From assembly GCF_012726265.1 (NCBI RefSeq), contig NZ_JAASAG010000005.1, forward strand, positions 310,001 to 374,000: 64,000 nt of DNA. The letters are read 5' to 3'. The notes beneath the pieces were generated by a model. The model did no database searches. It was not told the DNA's origin and was given only the letters and a program-made list of their open reading frames with translations. The stretch comes from Streptomyces sp. HNM0575 (lineage in GTDB: Bacteria; Actinomycetota; Actinomycetes; Streptomycetales; Streptomycetaceae). A program made the position numbers and the translations under genes. Position 1 is the first letter of the stretch; every line of letters begins with the position of its first letter. Below are positions 25,622 through 33,763 of this stretch, piece by piece.

Positions 25622-26437
25622 CAGGATCGACTCGCCGACCTCCGGCTGGAGCCCGTCGGCGCGCCCGGCGAAGTAGCGCCGCGTGACCTCCGCCGTCGGG
25701 ATGTGCCGTGCCTCGCGGAACCCGGACTCCCGGGCCAGCGCCAGCATTTCGTCTGCGGTGAAGTAGCTGCGGAACCGGAGCCCGCGGCGCTGCGCCTCGC
25801 CGGGGACCGCGACGGCCTCGGGCGGGAGCAGGAACGTCATGGCGAAGCTGGAACCCGGGGCGGTCCTCGCCGCCTTGGCCAGGGTGTCCGCGACGGCGTC
25901 CTTGGTGAGGTACATGCTGACGCCGGTGCTGCCCACGACCGCGGGCCGGGACGGGTCGAACCCGGCCTCGGTGAGACGCTCCCACCAGTCCTCGTCGGCC
26001 TCGAAGTCGACGGGCACCATCCGAAGCCACTCGGGAACCCCGTAGCCGAGCTCGATAAGCCGCTTCCGCTTCCATTCCTGCGGCCCGGGCTGGTCGACCT
26101 CGAACACCCGCAATTGTGCGGCCAGTTCGGGGCGGCGCTGGGGGAAGGTGTCCAGACCGGCGCCGAGGACCACGTACTGCCGCACGCCGCTCTCGAACTG
26201 CTCGGTGACCAGGTCCTCCAGGAACCGCGCCCGGGCGACGACGCCCGCGCGGAACCCGCTCGTGGCCTTGCGGCCCATGTCGGGACGGCGCCGCCACTTC
26301 TCACCGGGCCCGGCCAGTTGCAGGCCGATCTCGTCCTCGATCACATGGGGCGGCTCGTCGACCTGGACGTGCATGGCACGCCACAGGGCCACTCGCACCG
26401 CTGTCTTCTCTGGCGCTACGGACTGCTGGACAGGCAA
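25607..26437 (-). CDS. Leucine carboxyl methyltransferase-like carboxylate O-methyltransferase (StnF2-like)
   Basis: A 276-residue class I methyltransferase of the LCMT/PPM1 family. It has an N-terminal helix region ending in RARFLEDLV, the SAM motif YVVLGAGLDTFPQRRPEL, FEVDQPGPQEWKRKRL, the GSTGVSMYLTKDAVADTL block and a C-terminal YFAGRADGL. StnF2, a member of this family, makes the cryptic methyl ester of lavendamycin that the Rieske oxygenase needs as substrate. A paralogue sits at the left edge of the window, so which copy is the StnF2 counterpart is open. The ATG at 26437 has no longer alternative. Its 3' end overlaps the convergent exporter gene by 15 bp. Confidence 0.85.
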   Translation of the reverse strand: MPVQQSVAPEKTAVRVALWRAMHVQVDEPPHVIEDEIGLQLAGPGEKWRRRPDMGRKATSGFRAGVVARARFLEDLVTEQFESGVRQYVVLGAGLDTFPQRRPELAAQLRVFEVDQPGPQEWKRKRLIELGYGVPEWLRMVPVDFEADEDWWERLTEAGFDPSRPAVVGSTGVSMYLTKDAVADTLAKAARTAPGSSFAMTFLLPPEAVAVPGEAQRRGLRFRSYFTADEMLALARESGFREARHIPTAEVTRRYFAGRADGLQPEVGESILLATT

Positions 26438-26555
26438 GGGAGTTCTCTCTTTCGTGCGTGCCCGTCCACGCTACGGCAGGGACCGGTCCCGGACCCTTCA
26501 CGAAGGGGTGAAATCCGAGGTGCCCGAGGTGCCCGAGGTGCCGGGAGGCGGTGGC

Positions 26556-26590
26556 GGTGTGCGAGTGGGGAATGTCCCCACTCGCACACC
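26556..26590 (-). terminator. Strong hairpin terminator after the HpaB-like gene
   Basis: A perfect 16-bp inverted repeat (26556-26571 with 26575-26590) has a 3-base loop, 7 bases beyond the stop at 26598. Next to it (26516-26542) are three direct copies of a GAGGTGCCC-type 9-mer. Confidence 0.75.
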
Positions 26591-26597
26591 GTCCCCG

Positions 26598-28160
26598 CTA
26601 CGACGACGGCTGGCTCTTCGCCGGGTACATCCCGGTGAGCGGCTTGGTCGGCGCGGGCGGCGGCTCCATCCCGAGCCGCTCGGGCGACAGCGGGATGTCG
26701 AGGCTCTGTTCCGATCCCGCGAGCGCCCGCTCGACGGCCCGGTGGATCTCCGTCTTGTCGGCGGCGAGGTAGAGCCCGGCGGTCAGCCGCACGGGGTCGC
26801 CGCTGTAGTAGTTCACGTACTGCATGAGGCGCTGCCCGAACCCGTCACCGGCGATGTCCCAGGCGAGCTTGAACAGCCGGACGCGCTCCTCCGCCGAGAC
26901 CCCGGGGCGGCCACGCACGAACCGGTCGATGAACGGGCGCAGTTCCTCGTTCGCGAAGTCTCCGCCGGAGGGCGCGTAGAAGAAGTTGCCGGCGGCGAGG
27001 ATCTGGATGACCTCGACCATGCGCCGGTGCGTCGGCGCCGTCTGCATGTGGAACGCCATCATCCCGGGCATGTACGGCACCCATGTCCCGTCCGGCAGTG
27101 GGGAGGCCAGTGCCTCGGCGCCGTGGAACAGGGTCCGCAGGGTGTCGAGCCTGGCGATGAGATCGCCCAGCTTCTCCTGTACGTGCAGGAAGTTGTCGAT
27201 GCCGGTCGCGTCGGCGATCTTCGTCGCGATGCCGCAGAGGAGCTCCAGCGAGGCGAGGCTCCGGGCGGCGTTGACCACCAGGACGCTCGGGTCGTTGCCG
27301 AGCACGCGATTGACGAGGTCGCGGCTGCCGGGCCTGCCGTCGACGACGACCCGGTCCCAGGGGACGAGGACGTCGTCGAACACGGCGATGCAGTCCATCT
27401 CTTCGAACCGGCTGCTGAGCGGGTGGTCGAACTCCGTGCGGCCCGCCGGCGCCACCGGCTCGCGGCAGATGAACTTCAGCCCCGGTGTGTCGACGGGAAG
27501 CGCGAAGACCACCGCGTAGTCGTCGTCTCCGGGGGCGATGCCGCCGAAGGGCACGACCACGAGCTCTTCCGTGAGAGGGGCCATCGTGCTGAGCATCTTC
27601 GCCCCGCGGACGACGATCCCCTCCGCGGTCTCCCGCACCTTGCCCAGGTGCAGGAACGGGTCCTCCTGCTCGGCCGAGGTCTTCGACCGGTCGATCGCCG
27701 GGTTGATCAGGACGTGGGTCATGAAGAGGTCGTTGTCCCGCACGTGCTCGTAGTACCGGCGTGCGTTGACGCCGAACCGCTCGTCGAGTTCGCCGAAGGT
27801 CCCGGCGTTGTTCAGCCATCCCAGGATGAACGCGTTCATGAAGTCCGGCGACCGGCCCATCATGCCGAAGGTGTGGTCGGCCCGCAGCTTGAAGTGGCGG
27901 CGCTTGGCGACGAGATCGTCCTTGCTGCGGCACGGCTGGAAGGAGCGCGAGAGCCGCTCTCCCGTGGTGGGCGACTCGTAGGTGCAGACGTCGGCGTACC
28001 GCGGGTCCAGCTGTAAGTCGTACTGCTCCGCGATGGTCCGGAGGGGCCCGGCGAAGACCGGCTCCTCGGTGACATGGGCGATGCGGCGGCCGTCGAGATA
28101 TATCTCCGGGTTCAGCGATTTCAGATTGTCGAGGTACTGCTTCCCCGTGCGTGCGGGCAT
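26598..28160 (-). CDS. HpaB/PvcC-type FADH2-dependent aromatic hydroxylase
   Basis: A 520-residue protein of the 4-hydroxyphenylacetate 3-monooxygenase large-component family (acyl-CoA dehydrogenase fold). It starts MPARTGKQYLDNL and carries the block GRSPDFMNAF, then ISxA-like HVLINPAIDRSK, DCIAVFDDVLVPWDRV and AAGNFFYAPSGGDF. These enzymes ortho-hydroxylate phenols or anilines and need reduced flavin from a partner. A flavin/quinone reductase gene lies 93 bp upstream on the same strand and probably supplies it. In the streptonigrin route it could add oxygen to the quinoline or the D ring. The spacer upstream contains imperfect tandem repeats of CTTCCGGGCGGTGGGC type. Confidence 0.87.
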   Translation of the reverse strand: MPARTGKQYLDNLKSLNPEIYLDGRRIAHVTEEPVFAGPLRTIAEQYDLQLDPRYADVCTYESPTTGERLSRSFQPCRSKDDLVAKRRHFKLRADHTFGMMGRSPDFMNAFILGWLNNAGTFGELDERFGVNARRYYEHVRDNDLFMTHVLINPAIDRSKTSAEQEDPFLHLGKVRETAEGIVVRGAKMLSTMAPLTEELVVVPFGGIAPGDDDYAVVFALPVDTPGLKFICREPVAPAGRTEFDHPLSSRFEEMDCIAVFDDVLVPWDRVVVDGRPGSRDLVNRVLGNDPSVLVVNAARSLASLELLCGIATKIADATGIDNFLHVQEKLGDLIARLDTLRTLFHGAEALASPLPDGTWVPYMPGMMAFHMQTAPTHRRMVEVIQILAAGNFFYAPSGGDFANEELRPFIDRFVRGRPGVSAEERVRLFKLAWDIAGDGFGQRLMQYVNYYSGDPVRLTAGLYLAADKTEIHRAVERALAGSEQSLDIPLSPERLGMEPPPAPTKPLTGMYPAKSQPSS

Positions 28161-28189
28161 GACGTCGTCCTCCCTCTCTGAGCGGTGGG

Positions 28190-28250
28190 CCCTCTCCGGG
28201 CGCTGGGCCCTTCCGGGCGGTGGCCCCTTCCGGGCGGTGGGCGCGGGCTC
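28190..28250. repeat. Imperfect tandem repeat between reductase and hydroxylase genes
   Basis: Three to four degenerate copies of about 17-20 bp around GGGCGGTGGGCCCTTCC lie in the 93-bp gap. On the coding strand this is G/C-rich leader ahead of the hydroxylase start. Confidence 0.5.
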
Positions 28251-28253
28251 GGC

Positions 28254-28913
28254 TCAGGCGGGGAACGTCTCCTTGCACAGGGCGAGGTTCCGGCCCGCCC
28301 TGCGCGCCCGTTCCTCGCTGTCGGTACGGGTGCGCTCGGCCAGCTCCCTGAACGGCTCGAGCGCGGGATCGACCCCGACGAGGGTCAACTCCCGTTCCAC
28401 CACGGTGAGATCCAGTCCCCAGACCTCGCCGAAGATCCGGCTCATCCAGCCGATGGCGTGGTCCCAGCCCTCGCGCGGGGTGCCCGGCCCGTAGGCGCCT
28501 CCGCGGGCGGTGAGCAGCACCGCCGGCTTGCCGGTCAGCGGCGACTCAGCCCCCGCGGCCATCCGCGGATCCGTCAGCAGGAGGTCCACCCAGGTCTTCA
28601 GGTGCTGGGACACGCCGTAGTTGTACAGCGGCGCCGCGAGGATCAAGGCCTCGGCGGCGACGAGTTCGTCGACCAGCGACGCGGCCAGCGACAGGGCCTC
28701 CCGCTGTTCGGCGGTGCGCTGCGCCGGCGGTACGAACTGCGCGGCGACGGCGGCGCCCCAGTGGGTCGAGGACAGCGGAGCCTCACCGAGGTGCCGCCGG
28801 ACCACGGGTGAGTCGGGGAGGGCGGCGCGCCACTCCCGCTCCACCAGGTCGGCGAGCGCGATCGTGCTGGATCTGGTGCCGAGGACGCTGGTGTCCAGCC
28901 GGAAGAGAGACAT
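28254..28913 (-). CDS. FMN-dependent NADH reductase / azoreductase-like flavodoxin-fold protein
   Basis: A 219-residue protein of the AzoR/NQO family: N-terminal phosphate-binding strand MSLFRLDTSVLGTRSST, the flavin-contact block APLYNYGVSQHLKTWVDLLL, and LLTARGGAYGPGTPREGWDH. It should reduce FMN or quinones with NAD(P)H. As the gene immediately before the HpaB-type hydroxylase it is the obvious source of reduced flavin; alternatively it reduces the aminoquinone product. The ATG at 28913 is chosen from the family-typical N terminus (a GTG lies one codon upstream). It is divergent from the Rieske operon across a StrR-type operator. Confidence 0.85.
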   Translation of the reverse strand: MSLFRLDTSVLGTRSSTIALADLVEREWRAALPDSPVVRRHLGEAPLSSTHWGAAVAAQFVPPAQRTAEQREALSLAASLVDELVAAEALILAAPLYNYGVSQHLKTWVDLLLTDPRMAAGAESPLTGKPAVLLTARGGAYGPGTPREGWDHAIGWMSRIFGEVWGLDLTVVERELTLVGVDPALEPFRELAERTRTDSEERARRAGRNLALCKETFPA

Positions 28914-29082
28914 CACGGACTCCGGTCGTTGGGTGTCGTGTCGGGCTCGTCGGCGACCACCCGCGTACGGCGTGCGCACACCGCCGGAGGTGACTGATCC
29001 GCAATTTCTCCGCGCACGCCGAGGCCGGTTCCGAGGGTCATCGTCATGCATACCGGCTGTCAATGACGAGCGAAAAGCGGGA

Positions 29083-29113
29083 TGTCCGACTGAGGAAAGT
29101 CCCCAGTCGGACA
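29083..29113. promoter_or_regulatory. StrR-type operator, perfect 10-bp arms with 11-bp spacer
   Basis: TGTCCGACTG (29083-29092) is matched by CAGTCGGACA (29104-29113) with exactly 11 bases between. The StrR activator of streptomycin synthesis binds GTTCGACTG-N11-CAGTCGAAC, so spacing and most bases agree. The regulator with a StrR-like N-terminal domain is encoded at 8708-10753. Confidence 0.8.
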
Positions 29114-29137
29114 ACGGTGTCGGCGGTTCGCCGATCG

Positions 29138-29167
29138 TTGACGAAGAACTCGCGCGGTCGCCAGAAT
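29138..29167 (+). promoter_or_regulatory. Candidate promoter of the Rieske operon
   Basis: TTGACG at 29138 and CAGAAT at 29162 are separated by 18 bases. The -35 lies 25 bases downstream of the StrR-type operator, a fitting place for an activator. The first gene starts at 29226. Confidence 0.4.
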
Positions 29168-29225
29168 CGTCGCGAATCAGATGCGGGCATACGCGGCGTC
29201 CGCGTGCCCTGACGGAGGTTGCGAC

Positions 29226-30500
29226 ATGACGTTGAGCCCGGACTTTCGCACCGACCTCGCCACGGGGGTGGTGGACCGCGAAATCTACACCAGCGAGAAG
29301 ATCCTGGCGCTGGAGAAAGAGCGGATATTCAGCCGGACTTGGCAGTACGCCTGCACCACCGGCGACCTGAGAAGGCCCGGCGATTTCTTCAACGTCTCCA
29401 TAGCCGATCAGCCCGTGCTCGTGGTGCGGGGAGGCGACGGGGAGATCCGCGCCTTCCACAACGCCTGTAGCCACCGGGGCGCGGTCCTGACGGGGGAGCG
29501 GTGCGGCAACCAGGGCCAGGTCCTCAAGTGCATGTACCACGCCTGGGCGTTCGACCTGACCGGCGACCTCATCGGGGTGCCCTACGAGGAGGGGTACGGG
29601 CCGGACTTCGACCGCCGCTCGTACGGCCTGACGCCGGTGCACTGCGACACCTTCCACGACCTCGTCTTCGTCGCGCTGCGGCCCACGGTGCCGTCGCTGA
29701 CCGACTTCCTCGGCGAGATGGCCGAGTACCTCGCGCCGTATGTGCAGGGGATCGAGCCGATCGGCCGCAACAGCTGGATCTACCACGGCAATTGGAAACT
29801 CTGGCACGAGAACTTCAGGGACGACTATCACGCCGAGTTCACCCACCGCAGCATCCGCGACCTGCTGGCCGGCACCACGGAGGGCGGCTGGAACTGGGGG
29901 GCGTCGCCGGGGCACTCCGTCCTCCAGTGGGTCTTTCCGCCTCTCGATCCCCCGAAGTACGCCCGCCAGCTCCAGCGGTTCAGCGGCGTGGAGTTCAAGG
30001 ACGGCGTCATGCCGGTCGGCTGGAGCAGCATGCTCGCCGAGGGGCAGGGCGGCCCGCCGGAGGGCTTCGAGGGAGGCGAACCACCGGAGATCCGGCAGGA
30101 GGTGCTGGCGCTGTTCCCCAACCTCGATGTACAGCCCGGCCCCAAGGACACCCCGCGCGGCATGAAGGCGGGCTACCTCCAGACGGTCACGCCGCTGGGC
30201 GTCGACCGCGCCCGCGTCGACATCACCGTGTACTCGGACGTCGAGGACGACGAGCAGACGAGACAGGCGGCGCTGGAGAACCTCGCGGACACCCAGGGCT
30301 CCTGGGGCAAGCTCAGCTGCGACGACACCGAGGCGGCCGCCCGGTGCCAGGCGGGCCTGAGGGGCGAGGGCAGCCGGTTCAACCTGTTCACCCGCGGGGT
30401 CGAGCCGGGCCGCGGCGGCGAGGGCGCCGACGTCCGCGACGAGTACTCGCAGCGCGAGTTCTTCCGTGTCTATCAGCAGTACCTGAGGGAGGAGCAGTGA
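29226..30500 (+). CDS. stnB1: Rieske aromatic-ring dioxygenase, alpha subunit (N-C bond cleavage)
   Basis: A 424-residue oxygenase alpha subunit. The [2Fe-2S] Rieske ligands are Cys81-x-His83 and Cys102-x2-His105, and the mononuclear iron histidines are His202 and His207 in NFRDDYHAEFTH. The ATG at 29226 has GGAGG 7 bases upstream. In streptonigrin synthesis the StnB1/StnB2 dioxygenase cleaves the N-C8' bond of the indole ring of lavendamycin methyl ester and so opens the carboline. The presence of this pair is the main reason to call this a streptonigrin-type rather than a lavendamycin-type cluster. It is co-transcribed with its beta subunit and a ferredoxin. Confidence 0.85.
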   Translation: MTLSPDFRTDLATGVVDREIYTSEKILALEKERIFSRTWQYACTTGDLRRPGDFFNVSIADQPVLVVRGGDGEIRAFHNACSHRGAVLTGERCGNQGQVLKCMYHAWAFDLTGDLIGVPYEEGYGPDFDRRSYGLTPVHCDTFHDLVFVALRPTVPSLTDFLGEMAEYLAPYVQGIEPIGRNSWIYHGNWKLWHENFRDDYHAEFTHRSIRDLLAGTTEGGWNWGASPGHSVLQWVFPPLDPPKYARQLQRFSGVEFKDGVMPVGWSSMLAEGQGGPPEGFEGGEPPEIRQEVLALFPNLDVQPGPKDTPRGMKAGYLQTVTPLGVDRARVDITVYSDVEDDEQTRQAALENLADTQGSWGKLSCDDTEAAARCQAGLRGEGSRFNLFTRGVEPGRGGEGADVRDEYSQREFFRVYQQYLREEQ

Positions 30501-31021
30501 GCAGCCCGACGACGAGAGGCAGGCCCGGCGCCGCCATGTCCACAGTGGTCATGACCTCGCCCGGCGTGCGTGCCGAGGTGGAGGATCACTACTTCTCCTA
30601 CGCGCTGACGATGGACGACAGACGCCCCAACGACTGGGTCGCCACCTTCCTCGACAGCGGCGTGTACGCCGTCGGCACGCACAACAACGTCTCGACGACC
30701 GGCATGTGGTGGTACACCGACCGGGGGCTCGGCGCCCTGAAGGAGCGGGCCGCGTACACCAACGGCTATCTGCGCCACAATCCGACCCGGACCCTGCACA
30801 CGGTGACCAATGTGCGGGCGGCGGAGACCGGCGACGGACGGATCGAGGCCGCGGCGTACTTCGTCTTGTACGTGACCGACCGCACCGACCTTTCCCGTCT
30901 TCATGTCTGCGGTCGCTACGACGACGTCCTGGTCCGTACGGACGGCGGGCTCCGTTTCGCCGAGCACCGCGTCGTCATCGACGCCGAGACCCTGCCCGCG
31001 AACATGGGCGTCCTGCTCTGA
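30497..31021 (+). CDS. stnB2: Rieske dioxygenase beta subunit
   Basis: A 174-residue small subunit of the ring-hydroxylating dioxygenase beta family (NTF2/SnoaL-like fold), with YFSYALTMDDRRPNDWVATF and a C-terminal DGGLRFAEHRVVIDAETLP. The GTG at 30497 is preferred: it overlaps the alpha-subunit stop and has GGAGG just upstream. An ATG at 30536 is the alternative. The subunit is structural and holds the alpha trimer together; it has no metal ligands of its own. Confidence 0.82.
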   Translation: MSSPTTRGRPGAAMSTVVMTSPGVRAEVEDHYFSYALTMDDRRPNDWVATFLDSGVYAVGTHNNVSTTGMWWYTDRGLGALKERAAYTNGYLRHNPTRTLHTVTNVRAAETGDGRIEAAAYFVLYVTDRTDLSRLHVCGRYDDVLVRTDGGLRFAEHRVVIDAETLPANMGVLL

Positions 31022-31293
31022 TGCCGCTCGACGGGGCGCGTGGCGGCAGGAGCCGGGTGGCGCGCGTCGAGGTGGACCTGGCCCGCTGCGCCGGTTACGG
31101 CCGTTGCGTCGACGCCGCTCCGGAGGTCTTCCGGATGAGCGACGTGGCGGAGGTCGCCGACGTGCTCCAGCCCGAACCGGGGCCCGAACTGGCCGACTCC
31201 GTGCGCGAAGCGGCCCGGCTCTGCCCCGCCAACGCGGTGTTCCTGCACAAGGAACGGTCACCGGGGCCGGGCGCGGACGAGCCGGAGGGATGA
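31021..31293 (+). CDS. Single-cluster ferredoxin, electron donor of the Rieske oxygenase
   Basis: A 90-residue protein whose ligands follow the CAGYGRC ... LCPANAV pattern (Cys-x5-Cys and Cys-Pro), as in [3Fe-4S] or [4Fe-4S] ferredoxins that serve actinobacterial P450s and oxygenases. The ATG overlaps the beta-subunit stop by one base (TGATG). No dedicated ferredoxin reductase gene is seen in the window, so a general cellular reductase presumably feeds it. Confidence 0.88.
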   Translation: MPLDGARGGRSRVARVEVDLARCAGYGRCVDAAPEVFRMSDVAEVADVLQPEPGPELADSVREAARLCPANAVFLHKERSPGPGADEPEG

Positions 31294-31415
31294 TCCGGGA
31301 CCGGTCCGCCGCCTGAGCACGTGACGCGTCACGGCACGGCACCACCCGGCACCACCCGGCACGACATGGCACCACCCGGCACCGGTTCTTCGGCCGCGTA
31401 ACCGGTGCCGCTGCC

Positions 31416-31467
31416 AAGCGCCGTCACCGGGCCCGCCCAGCGAAGGGGCAGGCCGGTGACGGCGCTT
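31416..31467. terminator. Bidirectional hairpin between the ferredoxin and hydrolase genes
   Basis: A perfect 15-bp inverted repeat (31416-31430 with 31453-31467) has a 22-base loop, placed between convergent genes. Just before it (31335-31385) are three copies of a GGCACCACCCGGCAC-type repeat. Confidence 0.7.
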
Positions 31468-31475
31468 CGCCGTCG

Positions 31476-32546
31476 TCAGCCGTGTCCGGCGACCCTGTCG
31501 AGCCAGGCCAGGGACGCCTTCTGGTAGACGCCGGTGTTCGGCACGAGGTTCAGGCCGTGACCGGCGTCCGGGAGCAGAAGCACGTCGAAGCCGGGTGCGG
31601 AGGTGAAGAACGGAGCCTCCTGGGCGCGGAGGGCCGGCTGGGAGGTGCAGTCCTCATAGCCGGGGCCGCACATCAGCGGATCGTGGTCGCCGAGCGCGAA
31701 CATGACCGGCACGTCGATCCCCCGGCTGACGGCGGGATCGATGACGAGGGGATCGGCCGATTCGCTGGGGACGTTCACGTCCTTCGTGAGCTCGTCCGTG
31801 GCCAGTACGCCCTGATCCATCGGCTGATCGGCATAGAAGATGTGCTTGCGGCTGCCCGGTTTGACGGTGGCATAGCCGTCGTCGTAGTCGTGCCTGCCGC
31901 CGAGCACCGGGTCGTCGTTCGGTGATTCGCCGGCGTCGATGATCGCCTGCGTTCCCGCCGGGTTGTTGTAGTGGCCCAGGGCGGTGATCAGCACCGCGTC
32001 GACGTCGTGGTAGGTGGACGCCTCGATGCTCGACACCGCGGAGCCGAGCGAGTATCCGCCCAGCACCACCTTGCTGAAGCCGGTGCCGCCTATTCGGCCC
32101 GCCCGCAGGTCCTGCACGACCTCGTGAATGTGGCGTGCCTCGGTGGTCAGGTTCAGCTGGGAGCTGGGCGGGACCGTGCTGTTGCCGGTGCCCAGCCTGT
32201 CGACGACGAAGGTGGCGTACCCGGCCCGGTTCAGCATCTTGCTGAACGAGTATTTCCCGGGCTGGTAAGGGAAGTCCCAGTAGTTGTGGTTGTAGGTCGC
32301 CCCGTGGACCATCGTCACCACGGTGCTCGGTGACGACCCTGCCGGACGGCACAGTTCGCCCCACATCTTCCCGGTGCCGTCGCCGAGCGTGACGTCGACG
32401 GTGGTGGCCTCGCAGACCGGATCTCCTCGTTCGGCGGCGGGCGCGGAACCTCCCGTGCCGACCATGAGGAACACCGCCGAGGCGCACACCGCCGCGGCTC
32501 GCCGTAACACGGAGAAAGCATCTCTCCTCATCGATTCCGTCCTCAT
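31476..32546 (-). CDS. Exported alpha/beta hydrolase, StnA-like methyl esterase
   Basis: A 356-residue serine hydrolase. An N-terminal arginine-containing segment and hydrophobic stretch (RRAAAVCASAVFLMVGTGG, then APAAERG) look like a signal peptide. The core has MVHGATYNHNYWDFPY (oxyanion region), the nucleophile elbow GGYSLGS, an acid in FALGDHDPLMC and the histidine in LPDAGHGLN; four cysteines suggest disulfides. StnA of the streptonigrin pathway is a methyl esterase that removes the cryptic ester at a late step. This is the only esterase in the cluster and follows the Rieske genes, so it is the likely counterpart. The start may be 32546 or the ATG at 32531, which has a better-spaced GAGG. 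Confidence 0.72.
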   Translation of the reverse strand: MRTESMRRDAFSVLRRAAAVCASAVFLMVGTGGSAPAAERGDPVCEATTVDVTLGDGTGKMWGELCRPAGSSPSTVVTMVHGATYNHNYWDFPYQPGKYSFSKMLNRAGYATFVVDRLGTGNSTVPPSSQLNLTTEARHIHEVVQDLRAGRIGGTGFSKVVLGGYSLGSAVSSIEASTYHDVDAVLITALGHYNNPAGTQAIIDAGESPNDDPVLGGRHDYDDGYATVKPGSRKHIFYADQPMDQGVLATDELTKDVNVPSESADPLVIDPAVSRGIDVPVMFALGDHDPLMCGPGYEDCTSQPALRAQEAPFFTSAPGFDVLLLPDAGHGLNLVPNTGVYQKASLAWLDRVAGHG

Positions 32547-32829
32547 CTCGTTGTTTCCGTCGTGACCGGACGGGATTTCCTGAGGCCCGGCCGATCGCAC
32601 CGGCACCATTCCGGACATGGAAAAGGCGCAAAGAGGCCCGGAAGTTTTGGTTCCGTTCCAGGGTGCGGGTGCGAAACCCATTTTGGTACGCCGGTCCGCC
32701 GGGGAGAAGAGACGACGGAAAGGGGACGGCAGAGGATTCGGCCACCCGAAGAGACCGGCCGTTATCGGACCGGTAGTAGGCGCGCGGGAACGACGAGTTG
32801 AGGCGGAATTGGAGATTCGGCGACGACCG

Positions 32830-33627
32830 TCAGCCGGTTTTGCGGGCCACGCCTCCGTAGAATCCGATCTCGCCGGACCTGGCGGGCGGCGGAGTGTCCG
32901 GGCGCCAGAAGGGGACTTGGGCCAGGCCGGGCTCGACCAGCTCGAACCCGTCGAAGAAGCGCTCGACTTGGGCGCGGTCCCGCAGGGTCAGAGTGGCGGA
33001 GGCCTTGTTGTAGACGGCCTGGGCCGCGGTGCGGTCGGCGAAGTCGCCCGTCGCGTGCGAGAGCACCAGGAAGCTGCCGGCGGGGAGGGCGTCGCGCAGG
33101 GTGGCGACGACCTCAGCGGGCTTCTCCGCCTCGGTGAGGAAGTGGACGACGGCCACGAGGAGCACGGCGACCGGCCGGTCGAAGTCGATGACACGGCGGA
33201 CGTCCGGATCGTCCACGACGGCCTGCGGGTCACGCAGGTCGGCGAGCACGGTGGTGGTGGCCTCGGAGTCGGTGAGCAGCGTGCTGGCGTGCAGGTTCAC
33301 GATCGGATCGTTGTCGACGTACGCGACGTGCACGTCCGGCGCGACATCCCGGGCGATCTCCTCGACGTTCGGCGAGGTGGGCAGGCCCGTGCCGATGTCG
33401 AGGATCTGGCGGACTCCGCTGCCGACGACGTACCGCACGGCGCGCCGCAGGAAGGCGCGGTTGGCCTGCACGCCGATCCTCACCTCGGGTGCGGCGGCGG
33501 CGAGTTCCTCGGCGGCCTGCCGGTCCAGCTCGTAGTTGTCCTTGCCGCCCAGCAGGTAGTCGTACATCCGCGCCGGATGCGGTCTGCTGGTGTCGATCTC
33601 CTCGCTGCGGAAGCCGTCCTGTCTCAC
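32830..33627 (-). CDS. SAM-dependent methyltransferase of the PF04672 (DUF574) family
   Basis: A 265-residue protein with the family hallmarks: an N-terminal DTSRPHPARMYDYLLGGKDN block, the SAM site QILDIGTGLPT, VAYVDNDPIV, and LSHATGDF. Streptomyces genomes carry many such genes, mostly of unknown substrate and often beside regulators. It lies 283 bp upstream of the hydrolase on the same strand, with no clear operon link, and probably marks the right border of the cluster. The 148 bases at 32682-32829 and the start-proximal gap hold nothing recognisable. Confidence 0.85.
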   Translation of the reverse strand: MRQDGFRSEEIDTSRPHPARMYDYLLGGKDNYELDRQAAEELAAAAPEVRIGVQANRAFLRRAVRYVVGSGVRQILDIGTGLPTSPNVEEIARDVAPDVHVAYVDNDPIVNLHASTLLTDSEATTTVLADLRDPQAVVDDPDVRRVIDFDRPVAVLLVAVVHFLTEAEKPAEVVATLRDALPAGSFLVLSHATGDFADRTAAQAVYNKASATLTLRDRAQVERFFDGFELVEPGLAQVPFWRPDTPPPARSGEIGFYGGVARKTG

Positions 33628-33763
33628 GCCGCACTCCTCTCGACAGCGGCAAGCTTTTCACATCAACTTGTATGCGTGCGCCCGCAGTCGGCGGCGGGTT
33701 CGCTGGGCCACCGGGCGCCCCGGCCGAGGGCCCGGCCCCGGCGCAGGTCCTGTCCGTCGCCCG

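Larger units (their letters stand above)
28914..29225. promoter_or_regulatory. 312-bp divergent promoter region of the HpaB and Rieske operons
   Basis: No gene is seen. The region contains the perfect StrR-type operator at 29083-29113, a small CGGCG-GTT-CGCCG hairpin just downstream (29121-29133), and a candidate rightward promoter. It must drive both divergent operons, so one bound activator could switch hydroxylation and N-C cleavage steps together. Confidence 0.65.
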
